A DNA stretch of 18,661 bases, from contig SIRY01000136.1 of the NCBI GenBank assembly GCA_004366215.1, positions 1-18,661 on the forward strand. Reading direction: 5' to 3'. Below the pieces are notes generated by a model. The model ran no database searches. It worked only from the letters and a program-made list of their open reading frames with translations, and was not told the origin of the DNA. Positions 6,442 through 14,534 of this stretch are shown in pieces (within the stretch, counting starts at the first letter, position 1; every line of letters begins with the position of its first letter). The translations under genes and the position numbers were made by a program. This DNA comes from Actinomycetota bacterium (lineage in GTDB: Bacteria > Actinomycetota > Acidimicrobiia > Acidimicrobiales > Acidimicrobiaceae).

Positions 6442-7322
6442 ACACCCTCCGCGAGCGCCTGGTCGACGAAGGCCGCACCCACGAGGCCCGCGTCGTCGCG
6501 TAGGACCGCTGGCACGATCTCGAGATCTTCGAGGAAGCGCGGACCGCTCGAGGCGAACGCTGCGCGCGCAAGGTCGAGCACGAGCGGATCAGCGAGGCCG
6601 AGCCCACCGCCCACGACGATGCGATCCGGCGCGAGGAGCCAGGCGAGGTTTGCGAGCACGACGCCGAACGCCTCCATCGTGTGTTCGAGCGCTCGGCGAG
6701 CGGGGCCATCCTGGTGAGCCGCGCGTACGAGCTCCTCGTTCGAGAGCTCAAGCCCCCCTTGCCGCGCCGTCCACGCCAGGGCAGTTCCCGACCCCACGTG
6801 CTCGGCTCGGTCGATGGCGTCGAGGCCGAGCCGAGTCTGGCCTGCCTCCATCGCGCTGAAGCGGCCCACGTAGAGCCGCCCTCGGTGCACGAGACCCGCG
6901 CCGATACCCGTCGAGGCGGTGACGTAGACGACTGTGCGCGCGCCTCGACCAGCACCTGCCCAGGCCTCGCCGATCGCGGCGCAGTCGGCGTCGTTCAGGA
7001 GGGTTACCTGCTTGCCGAGCAGCTCTTCGAGGCGACTTCGTACGATCGTCGCCCGGAGCGCGTCGTCGAGGTTCCCGCAGAAGACAACCGTGCCGCGCTC
7101 GCGGTCGACGACACCCGGAGCGGCGAACACGACCCGGGGCACGTCCTCGCCCTGCACCAGCGGGATCATGGCGCGCAGCCCGTCGACGACGTCGCCGACG
7201 CTCGCGGTCGGCACCTCAGCGCGCGCGACGACGGCTCCAGCAGCGCTGACCCGAGCCATGCGAAAGTTCGTTCCTCCAAGATCCACGGCAAGCACGTCGT
7301 CGCTCATCTCCGCCCCACTCAT
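6438..7322 (-). CDS. ROK-family sugar kinase, probable glucokinase
   Basis: 294-residue ASKHA-fold kinase expected to phosphorylate glucose to glucose-6-phosphate with ATP. The N-terminal phosphate motif LAVDLGGTNFRMARV (about 11-25), the catalytic Asp in LLNDADCAAIGEAW (Asp111) and the STGIGAGLV glycine loop (about 137-145) are present. The zinc motif CxCGxxGCxE of most ROK proteins is absent, replaced by a short AEHVGSGTALAW segment. The EIGH sugar/zinc-binding motif reads EAGQ. The chosen ATG at 7322 overlaps the zwf stop (ATGA). An ATG at 7307 is the alternative, and the frame is open to 7331. Placement directly after glucose-6-phosphate dehydrogenase and before a transporter strongly supports glucose as substrate. 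Related zinc-free ROK kinases exist, so this is unusual rather than broken. Confidence 0.82.
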   Translation of the reverse strand: MSGAEMSDDVLAVDLGGTNFRMARVSAAGAVVARAEVPTASVGDVVDGLRAMIPLVQGEDVPRVVFAAPGVVDRERGTVVFCGNLDDALRATIVRSRLEELLGKQVTLLNDADCAAIGEAWAGAGRGARTVVYVTASTGIGAGLVHRGRLYVGRFSAMEAGQTRLGLDAIDRAEHVGSGTALAWTARQGGLELSNEELVRAAHQDGPARRALEHTMEAFGVVLANLAWLLAPDRIVVGGGLGLADPLVLDLARAAFASSGPRFLEDLEIVPAVLRDDAGLVGAAFVDQALAEGV

Positions 7323-8695
7323 CGGTACCATCCGTGCACGTCAGCGACGAGGCGCTCGGCCTCGCGAGGCCCCTCGCTACCCACGACGTAGGTGGTCTCG
7401 GCCGGCGCCTCGAGGATCGGCTCGACGATTCGCCAGGCTGCCTCGACCGACTCCTGGGTCGCGAACCGCGTGTGGTCATCGCGAACCACGTCGTCGATGA
7501 GCTGCGCGTAGGCGTCGTCGGATCGCGCCGAGTCCTCCGACGATGCGACCATCAACGTCGTCGGTCGCGACTGCAGGCGAGGGCCTGGCACCTTGGTCTG
7601 CATGAGGAGCTCGATACGACCGTCCGGCTTGAAGTGGAAGTTGAAGGCGTTGGGCTCTGGCTGGTGCTGCTCGCCCTCGCCGGTACCGAAGATCAGCGTG
7701 GGCGGGCGTCGGAACTCGACGACTGCTTCGGTGCGCGTCTCTCGGAGGCCCTTCCCCGCTCGAACAAAGACCGGGACGCCGGCCCACCGCCACGAGTTGA
7801 CCTCAAGGCGCACAGCCGCGTACGTCGGCGTGTGGGAGTCCTCGGCAACACCGGCCTCGAGTCGGTAGCCTCGGTACTGCGCGAGGACGGCGTTGTCTGG
7901 GTGGATCGGCTGGATCGCCTGCAGTACCTTGGCGCGCTGATCGGTGACGTCTTGACCCCCCATCGCGATCGGCGGCTCCATGAGCAGCAGCGTCAGCAGC
8001 TGGAGCAGGTGGTTCTGAACCACGTCGCGGACCACGCCGACGCCGTCGTAGAAGGCGCCGCGACCCTCGACACCGAACGCCGCGAGCATGTTGAGCTCGA
8101 TGCGAGAGACGTAGTTCCGGTTCCACAGCGGCTCGAGAATGGAGTTCGCGAAGCGAAAGACGAGGAGGTTCTGCACCGCCTCCTTTCCAAGGAAGTGGTC
8201 GATGCGAAAGATCTGCTCGGCGCGGAAGTGTGCCAAGAGCACCTTCGAGAGCCGCTGCGCGTCAGCGAGGTTGCGGCCAAAAGGCTTCTCGACCATGATG
8301 CGCGCGTGGTCCGAGAAACCGACCCGCGCGAGCTGCTCGATGACGAGCTCGAAGAGCGATGGCGGGATCGCGAGGTAGACGATTGTCTGATCCTGGGAGC
8401 CGAGGCGCTCCGCGATGGCGTCGAACAGCGTGGCGTCGTGGTAGTCGCCCGCGAGGTAACGCACGTTCGATGCGAAGGACTGCGCCTCCTCGCGCGAACA
8501 GCGCTTGTCCTTGGCCAGCGTGTCGACGACGTAGTCGCGAAACGCCTCGTCGTCGTAGCGGCTCGACGCGACCCCGAGGATGTCGAGCACGTAGTCGTCG
8601 TGACGCTCGCGTACGGACACGAGCGCAGGGAGCAGCATACGTCGAGCAAGGTCTCCAGTCGCTCCAAACAACACGAACGGGATCCTCTTCACCAT
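7319..8695 (-). CDS. zwf: Glucose-6-phosphate 1-dehydrogenase
   Basis: Oxidises glucose-6-phosphate to 6-phosphogluconolactone with NADP+ (or NAD+), the entry step of the oxidative pentose phosphate pathway. The 458-residue product has the dinucleotide motif FGATGDLARRMLLPAL (about 10-25), VEKPFG (about 135-140), the family signature RIDHFLGKEAVQN (about 164-176) and NHLLQ (about 228-232) with the catalytic histidine. It is somewhat shorter than the usual 480-510 residues but has no visible break. ATG at 8695 has GGAGG 8 nt upstream. It begins 33 bp after the GH15 stop and its stop overlaps the ROK start by 4 nt. Neither 6-phosphogluconolactonase nor 6-phosphogluconate dehydrogenase is in the window, so those steps must be encoded elsewhere. 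Confidence 0.94.
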   Translation of the reverse strand: MVKRIPFVLFGATGDLARRMLLPALVSVRERHDDYVLDILGVASSRYDDEAFRDYVVDTLAKDKRCSREEAQSFASNVRYLAGDYHDATLFDAIAERLGSQDQTIVYLAIPPSLFELVIEQLARVGFSDHARIMVEKPFGRNLADAQRLSKVLLAHFRAEQIFRIDHFLGKEAVQNLLVFRFANSILEPLWNRNYVSRIELNMLAAFGVEGRGAFYDGVGVVRDVVQNHLLQLLTLLLMEPPIAMGGQDVTDQRAKVLQAIQPIHPDNAVLAQYRGYRLEAGVAEDSHTPTYAAVRLEVNSWRWAGVPVFVRAGKGLRETRTEAVVEFRRPPTLIFGTGEGEQHQPEPNAFNFHFKPDGRIELLMQTKVPGPRLQSRPTTLMVASSEDSARSDDAYAQLIDDVVRDDHTRFATQESVEAAWRIVEPILEAPAETTYVVGSEGPREAERLVADVHGWYR

Positions 8696-8728
8696 CGTCG
8701 CATCCTCCGTCCTCGTCTTCCAGGCAGG

Positions 8729-10528
8729 CTAGGCGTCGCTCACGAGCGCCGTCGCGTTCGGAGCTGCCCGCCCAGCGCGTTCGAGCGCGTGCGCCGCGTG
8801 CAGCATCGCGACGTGGGTGAACGCCTGCGCGAAGTTCCCCAGCATGCGACGCGTCCGCGGGTCGTACTCTTCTGAGAAGATGCCGAGTCGATTCGCCGCG
8901 CGCATCGCTCGCGCGAAGTACGCCTCGGCCTCATCGAGTCGCCCTTGGAGGGCGAAGTTCTGGACGAGCCAGAAGGTGCAGGGAAGGAACGCTCCCTCTG
9001 GCTCCCCGATGCCGTCGACACCCGTCGTGGCCTCGTAGCGCGCGACGAGCCCTTCGACCGTGAGCGCACGCGCGATCGTGTCTGCGCTGCGCAGCGCACG
9101 GGGATCGTGCGGGTCGATGAAGCCGACGAGTGGCGCGAGCAAGACCGCTGCATCGAGTCGCTCAGATCCAAACGCCTGGGTGAAGGCGCCGACCTTCTCG
9201 TTCCAGCCCTCCGCAAGCACGGTGGCGTGGATCTGGTCGCGGGCTGCGACCCACCCAGCCGGTACGGCGAGCCCGAGGGCCTCGGCAACTCGAATGCCTC
9301 GATCGAGAGCGACCCACGCCATGATCTTCGAGTGAGTGAAGTGCTGGCGCTCGCCGCGGATCTCCCAGATCCCGTCGTCGGGTTCGCGCCACGAGCTCGC
9401 CACGAAGTCCGTGAGGTAGCGCAGGATCTGCCAGGCGTTGTCGTCGAGAGGAATGCCTGCTCGTGTCATGCGCCACAGCGCGTCAGCTACCTCGCCGTAG
9501 ACGTCCATCTGAAACTGCTCGGCCGCAGCGTTGCCGATGCGAACCGGGCGCGACTGCTCGTAGCCCACAAGCCAGCCGAGCTCGATCTCGGGGATGCGGC
9601 GTTCGCCAGCCACGCCGTAGAGGATCTGAATCTGGCGCGCGTCGCCGGCGATCGCCCGCAGGAGCCACCCACTCCACGCACGAGCCTCATCGAGGTGACC
9701 CCTCGCGAGGAAGGCTTCGACGGCGAACGCCGCATCGCGCAGCCAGCAGTAGCGGTAGTCCCAGTTGCGCGCACCTCCGAGGTCCTCGGGCAGCGACGTC
9801 GTCAGCGCTGCGACCATGCCCCCAGTCGGCGCGTAGGTCAGCGCCTTGAGGGTGATCATGCTGCGCCGCGCGAGGCGCTCGAAGCGCCCGAAGTCAACGG
9901 TCGCTCCCGCAACCCATCGTCGCCACCACTCCGTCACCTGCGCGAGCGACACCGCCGGATCCAAGCGACGCGGAGGAGGCTGGACCGACTCATGGAAGCT
10001 CAAGACGAAGGAGGCGCGCTCGCCCGTACGAACCACGAAGCGCCCGACGGTGCGCTGGTCGCGACCCTCGAGCGGCACCGACGTCTCGAGGAGAGCGGCG
10101 AGCGGTCCTACGACGAACGACAGGCCACGGCTCGTACGACGCACCCAGGGAATCGCGCGCCCGTAGTCGAAGCGCAGCGCCAGCACGACGTCGAAGGCCA
10201 CCTCTCCCGCGAGTCCCTCGACGATCCGCACAAGGCGCGCGTGGTGCTCCCGAATCGGCATGAAGTCGACGATTCGCGCCTCTCCGCTCGGTGTCCGAAA
10301 GGTCGTCTCCAACACGAGCGTGTCCTCGCGGTAGCCTTGGGTCGCCTCGAACGGGCCGTGCGGAGAGATTCGAAAGACGCCGTTCTCCTCCGTCCCAAGG
10401 AGCGACGCGAAGCACGCGTCGGCATCGAAGCGCGGGACGCACAGCCACGCCACGCCTCCGTCGCTGCCCACCATGGTACCTGTGTGGAGGTCTCCGACGA
10501 ATCCAAACTCTTCGAGCGGCAGTACCAC
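8729..10528 (-). CDS. Glycoside hydrolase family 15 protein (glucoamylase/trehalase-like)
   Basis: 599-residue GH15 enzyme likely to release glucose from alpha-glucans or trehalose. The N-terminal segment EEFGFVGDLHTGTMVGSDG with WLCVPRFDADACF (about 6-40) and the beta-sandwich region match the bacterial family. The (alpha/alpha)6 domain holds GGARNWDYRYCWLRDAAF (about 251-268), the putative general-acid region DDGIWEIRGERQHFTHSK (384-401, Glu389) and the putative base in GIFSEEYDP (Glu553/554). No signal peptide is visible, so it should act in the cytoplasm. That favours trehalose or maltodextrin over external starch. Mycobacterial GH15 trehalases share this layout, from memory. The GTG at 10528 gives the family N-terminus. 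There is no good Shine-Dalgarno, so a leaderless or short-leader message is possible. It is the first gene of the operon with zwf, the kinase and the transporter. Confidence 0.9.
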   Translation of the reverse strand: MVLPLEEFGFVGDLHTGTMVGSDGGVAWLCVPRFDADACFASLLGTEENGVFRISPHGPFEATQGYREDTLVLETTFRTPSGEARIVDFMPIREHHARLVRIVEGLAGEVAFDVVLALRFDYGRAIPWVRRTSRGLSFVVGPLAALLETSVPLEGRDQRTVGRFVVRTGERASFVLSFHESVQPPPRRLDPAVSLAQVTEWWRRWVAGATVDFGRFERLARRSMITLKALTYAPTGGMVAALTTSLPEDLGGARNWDYRYCWLRDAAFAVEAFLARGHLDEARAWSGWLLRAIAGDARQIQILYGVAGERRIPEIELGWLVGYEQSRPVRIGNAAAEQFQMDVYGEVADALWRMTRAGIPLDDNAWQILRYLTDFVASSWREPDDGIWEIRGERQHFTHSKIMAWVALDRGIRVAEALGLAVPAGWVAARDQIHATVLAEGWNEKVGAFTQAFGSERLDAAVLLAPLVGFIDPHDPRALRSADTIARALTVEGLVARYEATTGVDGIGEPEGAFLPCTFWLVQNFALQGRLDEAEAYFARAMRAANRLGIFSEEYDPRTRRMLGNFAQAFTHVAMLHAAHALERAGRAAPNATALVSDA

Positions 10529-10848
10529 ACCATCTATCCAACCACACCTTGCCCGGATATCCCAGCTCGCAGGCGACGTGCCCTGGCCTCGGCTCTCCTC
10601 ACGGGCGTCCGCCCAGCAACGCAGGGTCCCGGGTCGCTCGCGCGGCAGCGGCGAGCGCGTGTCCGGCCAGGCCAGCGCACCGCGTCCGGGGCGGGCGGCG
10701 CCGCCACGTGCCGAGGACCTCGGCCGTCCGATCGCGATGGGTGCAGAGCGCGCAACACCGCGCGATCTCCTCGCCCACGCATGCCCACCGAAGCCGCTCT
10801 CACGACCGGCCTACGCTGCGCTGCTCGGCAATCGCCACGGGCCTCGCG
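10529..10848. other. 320-bp gap between pfkB-like gene and GH15 operon
   Basis: No convincing gene is seen. Reading frames here give Arg/Ala/Pro-rich translations typical of GC-rich non-coding frames. The gap contains a 12-bp palindrome GGCGGCGCCGCC (10694-10705) and a small hairpin GCCGAG-GAC-CTCGGC (10710-10724), both GC-rich and without T-tracts, and a GGATATCC palindrome (10555-10562) just before the GH15 start. It must hold the end of the pfkB-like transcript and probably the operon promoter, but I could not identify a clean TANNNT box. Confidence 0.5.
10694..10724 (-). terminator. Possible GC-rich terminator after the PfkB-family gene
   Basis: Two adjacent dyads, GGCGGCGCCGCC and GCCGAG-GAC-CTCGGC, lie about 125-155 bp after the stop of the PfkB-family gene. 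High-GC actinobacteria often lack U-tracts at terminators, so these could end the transcript. The distance from the stop and the short stems keep confidence low. Confidence 0.22.
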
Positions 10849-11898
10849 CTAGCGCGATCCTCCATCATCAGCCACGGCGCTGCAGCGCTGGTCGAGACCG
10901 AGGGCGTTGACGAGCTCTGGCAGTTCGTCGCCGAGTCGACGACGAACCTCGGGCCTGAGGCGAGCACCTGGTTGCTCGACGACCGCCGTGCCAAGGAAGG
11001 TGCCAAGGAGCGCTCGCTGAGCGAGGTCACCTCCGCGAGTTGCTGCTGCGAGGTAGCCGGCAGCGAACTGGTCTCCTGCGCCCGTCGTGTCGACGACCGC
11101 CGCTAACGACGGTGCCGGTTGGTGCACCGCCTCGCGCTCATCGAAGACCACCGCCCCGTCTCGTCCGAGGGTGAGCGCCCCTTCGAGACGCCGCGCCTGC
11201 AGCTCCGAGACGATCCGCGACAGCGCGGGCTGGCGGACCAGCTGAGCACCTTCGGCCCCGTTGCCGAGGACGACGTCGACCTCCCGACCCAACATGTGCA
11301 CGATGCGCTCCCGATGGCGCTCGACGAGCAGCTGATCGCCCAGGGAGAGCGCGATGCGCGACCCCTTCGAGCGCACTGCTCGTAGGAGCGACTCGAACCC
11401 TGAGGAGGCTGCGTCGAGGACGTAGCCCTCGACGAGGCACCAGCGCGCCTCCGCCAAGAGCGGAGCGGGCACGTCCTCCGCGTCGAGCGTCCCAGCAACT
11501 CCCAGCGCCGTCACCATGGTCCGCTCACCGAACTCGTCGACCAGCACTACGGATCGAGCGGTGTGCGACTTCGGCGGGCTCGCAAGGAGCACTACGTCGA
11601 CACCGGTCGCGACGAGCTCATCGACCCAGCGCTCCGCGAGCTCGTCGTCGCCGACGCGCGTGACGACCGTCGTTTCGACGCCAAGGAGACCAAGGCCAGC
11701 AGCCGTGTTCGCCGCCGAGCCGCCGCCACTCAGCGTCGGCTCGCGCCTGAGCTGGCGGAGCAGGTCGTCGACCTCCTCGACAGACGCCAACGTCATCGTC
11801 CCGCGCGAGAGACCAAGCCGATCGACCTCGCGCGCGCGCACGTTCACCGTCAGGTCCACGACGGCTGAGCCAAGGGCGACCACCTCGTGACGCGTCAC
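10849..11898 (-). CDS. PfkB-family carbohydrate/nucleoside kinase (adenosine kinase-like)
   Basis: 349-residue ribokinase-fold kinase. Signature 1 is SGGGSAANTAAGLGLLG (about 57-73) and signature 2 is DTTGAGDQFAAGYL with the catalytic base Asp276. The central stretch VDEFGERTMVTALG followed by LVEGYVLD resembles the bacterial adenosine kinase branch more than ribokinase or 1-phosphofructokinase. Substrates could be adenosine or another nucleoside, or a sugar. The neighbourhood, a glucose operon downstream and an aminopeptidase upstream, does not settle it. GTG at 11898 has no Shine-Dalgarno, but a TAGACT -10 box ends 6 nt upstream, so the message is probably leaderless. A perfect 18-bp palindrome covers the start codon. 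It is divergent from pepN, with 71 bp between the start codons. Confidence 0.85.
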   Translation of the reverse strand: MTRHEVVALGSAVVDLTVNVRAREVDRLGLSRGTMTLASVEEVDDLLRQLRREPTLSGGGSAANTAAGLGLLGVETTVVTRVGDDELAERWVDELVATGVDVVLLASPPKSHTARSVVLVDEFGERTMVTALGVAGTLDAEDVPAPLLAEARWCLVEGYVLDAASSGFESLLRAVRSKGSRIALSLGDQLLVERHRERIVHMLGREVDVVLGNGAEGAQLVRQPALSRIVSELQARRLEGALTLGRDGAVVFDEREAVHQPAPSLAAVVDTTGAGDQFAAGYLAAATRGGDLAQRALLGTFLGTAVVEQPGARLRPEVRRRLGDELPELVNALGLDQRCSAVADDGGSR

Positions 11899-11901
11899 GA
11901 G
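11884..11901. promoter_or_regulatory. Perfect 18-bp palindrome over the PfkB-gene start (candidate operator)
   Basis: CTCGTGACGCGTCACGAG reads identically on both strands and contains the GTG start codon (11898). If transcription starts at that GTG, as the -10 spacing suggests, the dyad covers about -3 to +15, a position where a bound dimeric repressor would block initiation. It also encodes the first residues of the kinase (V-T-R-H-E), so it could be partly chance. No regulator gene is adjacent. Confidence 0.5.
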
Positions 11902-11904
11902 AGG

Positions 11905-11910
11905 AGTCTA
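11905..11910 (-). promoter_or_regulatory. -10 box of the PfkB-family gene (leaderless)
   Basis: TAGACT on the minus strand, with 6 nt between it and the GTG at 11898. This is the spacing of a -10 to its transcription start, so the GTG is likely +1. A TTGACC lies further upstream (11934-11939, minus) but at 23 bp spacing, too long for a standard -35. Confidence 0.55.
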
Positions 11911-11956
11911 CTCAGCGAGGCCACTCGAAGGCGGGTCAAGACGGCGGCGCGGAGGC

Positions 11957-11962
11957 TAGCGT
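11957..11962 (+). promoter_or_regulatory. -10 box of pepN (leaderless)
   Basis: TAGCGT fits TANNNT and is followed by 7 nt and then the GTG start of pepN at 11970, again the geometry of a leaderless message. A GGAGG at 11951-11955 is 14 nt from the start, too far to be a good Shine-Dalgarno, which supports the leaderless reading. Confidence 0.5.
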
Positions 11963-11969
11963 TGCAGCC

Positions 11970-14522
11970 GTGACAGAGCACAACCCTTACCGGCTCGCCC
12001 GCGTCTGGAGCCCCTCCCACTACGAGCTCACCCTCCGTGTTGATCCGAACGAGGACCCCTACGAGGGCTGCGTGCGAATCGACGGCGAGCTGCACGAGCC
12101 TGCGAGCGTCATCGAGGTCCACGCCGTCGACCTCGAAATCTCGAGGGCGAACCTCAGGCGTGGTCCGTCGACGGTCAGCCTGGCTCCCCGAGTGCGGGCC
12201 GAGCACGGAGTCGTGGAGCTGCACGCTCCCGGACCACTCGAACCAGGGGCATTCAGCCTTGAGCTCGACTTCCACGGAACGCTTCGCCGCGACCTTGACG
12301 GACTCTACCTCTCGACCTACCGGGACGAGGCCGGCCAGCTCCACCGCATCGCGACCACGCAGTTCGAGTCCACGGGCGCGCGAAAGGCGTTTCCCTGCTT
12401 TGACGAACCAGACGCGAAGGCCACCTTCGCCGTGACGCTCGAGATCCCGCGCGAGCTGGCAGCGTTCTCGAACTACCCCCTCACGTCGCGGACCGCGCTC
12501 GACGGCGGCCTCGACCGCTGCACCTTCGCGACGACGATGCGCATGTCGACGTACCTCCTCGCCTTTGTGGTGGGCCGCTTCGTCGCGACCGATCCGGTCT
12601 ACCACCGCGACGTCCCGGTGCGCGTGGTACACGTCCCCGGAAAGGAGCACCTCACGAGCTTTGCCCTCGAGGTCGCCACGCACGCGCTCACCTTCTTTGA
12701 GGACTACTTTGCCATCCCTTACCCAGCGCCCAAGCTCGACCTGCTCGCTATCCCGGACTTCGCTGCCGGCGCGATGGAGAACCTCGGTGCCGTCACGTTT
12801 CGGGAGACAGCGCTGCTCGTGGATCCTGCTCGTGCTGCACAGACCGACCTCGAGCGCGTCGCTGACGTCGTCTCCCACGAGCTCGCCCACATGTGGTTCG
12901 GCGACCTCGTGACCATGCGCTGGTGGAACGGCATCTGGCTCAATGAGGCTTTCGCCACGTTCATGGAGGTCACGGCGGTCGACGCGTTTCGTCCTGAGTG
13001 GCGACGCTGGGAGTCGTTCGCAACGGGTCGGCTCGCGGCGCTCACGATCGACAGCCTTCCTTCCACACGGCCCATCGAGTACACCGTCCAAGCGCCTCAC
13101 GACGCTGAGGACATGTTCGACCTCCTCACGTACGAGAAAGGGGCGTCGATCCTGAGGATGACCTCAGAGCACCTTGGCCCCACGGTCTTCCGCGACGGTT
13201 TGCGTCGGTACCTCGCCGAGCACGCCTACGGCAACGCCGAGACGAGCGACCTGTGGGCCTCGCTGAGCGACGCCGCTGGCTGGGACGTCACGAGCATGAT
13301 GAACACCTGGGTGTTCCAGGGAGGCCATCCTCTCGTGAGCGTCGACCCTCTGCCCGATGGCGTGCGGCTAACTCAGACGCCGTTTCGCCTCCTCGCCGAA
13401 GACGACGACCCGGTCGGCGCGATCGGCTCCCAGTGGCACGTGCCTATCGCGCTCCGGTCGTTGGTCGATGGCGAGCGCCGAGTCCTGCTCGATCAGGCTG
13501 AGCTCTCGGTTGAGGTCGGCCCTCAGCCGGTCGTCGTGAACGCTCACGGTGACGGCGTCTTTCGGACTCGCTACGCCCAGCAGCTCCTCGCACAGCTCGC
13601 CGAGTCGTTCGGCAAGCTCGAGACCGTCGAGCGCTTCAACCTGCTCGCGGACACCTGGTCGCTGGTACAGGCGGGCTCGTCCCCGCTCGAGGATGCGATC
13701 ACGCTCCTGCGGCGACTGACCGACGAGCGCGACGCGAACATCCTCGCCGTGGGCGCCGGTGCGCTCGGGCTCCTCGAGCGCATCGCCGAACCTGAGGACC
13801 TTCCCGAGGTGCGCCGCCTGGCCGCCGAGGTCTTTGGTCCGGTGCTCCGCGCGCTCGGCGTCGAACCGCGCGAGGGTGACTCACCGCAGGAGCGCACCGC
13901 CCGAGCTATCGCCTACGACGTGCTCGGCGACATCGCTGAGGACCTCGAGGTTCGTGAGCACGCTCGGCAGCGCTTTCGCGAAGAGATGAGCGGGGTCGGA
14001 GGACCCGCTGCGGACCTCGCCGCGGCGACGCTCGGCATCGTGGCGCGCTTCGGAGACGAGGCGGACTTCGCCTTCATCCTCGATCGGTTCCGACACCCGC
14101 GTGACCCCCAAGACGAGCAGCGTCACCTCCTAGCACTCGCTGAGTTTCGTCAGCCTGCCCTCGGTCGGCGGGTCCTCGAGCTCTCGATGAGCGACGACGT
14201 GCGAACCCAAGACGCTCCGTTCCTCGTCAACCGCGTGCTCGCCAACCCTGCTCAGCAGGATCGTGCGCTCGACTTCCTCTTTGCACACTTTGATGAGATG
14301 GTCGCTCGGTTCCCGGTCAACACCATCGACCGCATGCTCCAGAGCCTCGCCCTCGTCGTCAGCCCGACGACCTACCAGCGTGCCGACGAGATTCTGCGGT
14401 TCTTCGAGGCACACCCGTTGCCCGCGGGCAACCGCGTCCTCGCTCAGACGCTCGAGCGCTACCAGGTCAACCTTCGCTTTCGGGCTCGCTACGCTGGGCG
14501 GCTCGCGAGCCTGCTCGCCTGA
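11970..14522 (+). CDS. pepN: Aminopeptidase N, M1 family zinc metallopeptidase
   Basis: 850-residue cytoplasmic M1 aminopeptidase that removes N-terminal residues from peptides. The N-terminal beta-saddle domain spans about residues 1-190, with RKAFPCFDEPDAKATF typical of the family. The exopeptidase motif is GAMENLG (267-273). The zinc site is HELAH (303-307) with the third ligand in WLNEAF (Glu326), that is HExxH-x18-E. The transition-state tyrosine is in TYEKGAS (Tyr388). A long helical ERAP1-like C-terminal domain follows from about residue 530, and the length matches the actinobacterial enzymes. GTG at 11970 lies 7 nt after a TAGCGT -10 box, suggesting leaderless expression. It is divergent from the PfkB-family gene and followed after 12 bp by a methyltransferase gene on the same strand, likely cotranscribed. 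No signal peptide is visible. Confidence 0.94.
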   Translation: MTEHNPYRLARVWSPSHYELTLRVDPNEDPYEGCVRIDGELHEPASVIEVHAVDLEISRANLRRGPSTVSLAPRVRAEHGVVELHAPGPLEPGAFSLELDFHGTLRRDLDGLYLSTYRDEAGQLHRIATTQFESTGARKAFPCFDEPDAKATFAVTLEIPRELAAFSNYPLTSRTALDGGLDRCTFATTMRMSTYLLAFVVGRFVATDPVYHRDVPVRVVHVPGKEHLTSFALEVATHALTFFEDYFAIPYPAPKLDLLAIPDFAAGAMENLGAVTFRETALLVDPARAAQTDLERVADVVSHELAHMWFGDLVTMRWWNGIWLNEAFATFMEVTAVDAFRPEWRRWESFATGRLAALTIDSLPSTRPIEYTVQAPHDAEDMFDLLTYEKGASILRMTSEHLGPTVFRDGLRRYLAEHAYGNAETSDLWASLSDAAGWDVTSMMNTWVFQGGHPLVSVDPLPDGVRLTQTPFRLLAEDDDPVGAIGSQWHVPIALRSLVDGERRVLLDQAELSVEVGPQPVVVNAHGDGVFRTRYAQQLLAQLAESFGKLETVERFNLLADTWSLVQAGSSPLEDAITLLRRLTDERDANILAVGAGALGLLERIAEPEDLPEVRRLAAEVFGPVLRALGVEPREGDSPQERTARAIAYDVLGDIAEDLEVREHARQRFREEMSGVGGPAADLAAATLGIVARFGDEADFAFILDRFRHPRDPQDEQRHLLALAEFRQPALGRRVLELSMSDDVRTQDAPFLVNRVLANPAQQDRALDFLFAHFDEMVARFPVNTIDRMLQSLALVVSPTTYQRADEILRFFEAHPLPAGNRVLAQTLERYQVNLRFRARYAGRLASLLA

Positions 14523-14534
14523 GACAGTCGAGGC

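Noticed and set aside
7334..8875. 513-codon open frame on the plus strand
   Set aside because: Antisense to zwf; translation is charged low-complexity sequence with no recognisable motif.
10534..10803. Possible 89-residue protein on the minus strand in the 320-bp gap
   Set aside because: Arg/Ala/Pro-rich translation with no hydrophobic core or motif and no Shine-Dalgarno.
8945..10852. 635-codon open frame on the plus strand
   Set aside because: It lies antisense to the well-supported GH15 gene, gives an Arg/Glu/Asp/His-rich translation with no domain, and is a typical shadow frame in GC-rich DNA.
11895..13100. 401-codon open frame on the minus strand
   Set aside because: Antisense to the pepN catalytic domain, whose HExxH motif is certain; no family features in the translation.
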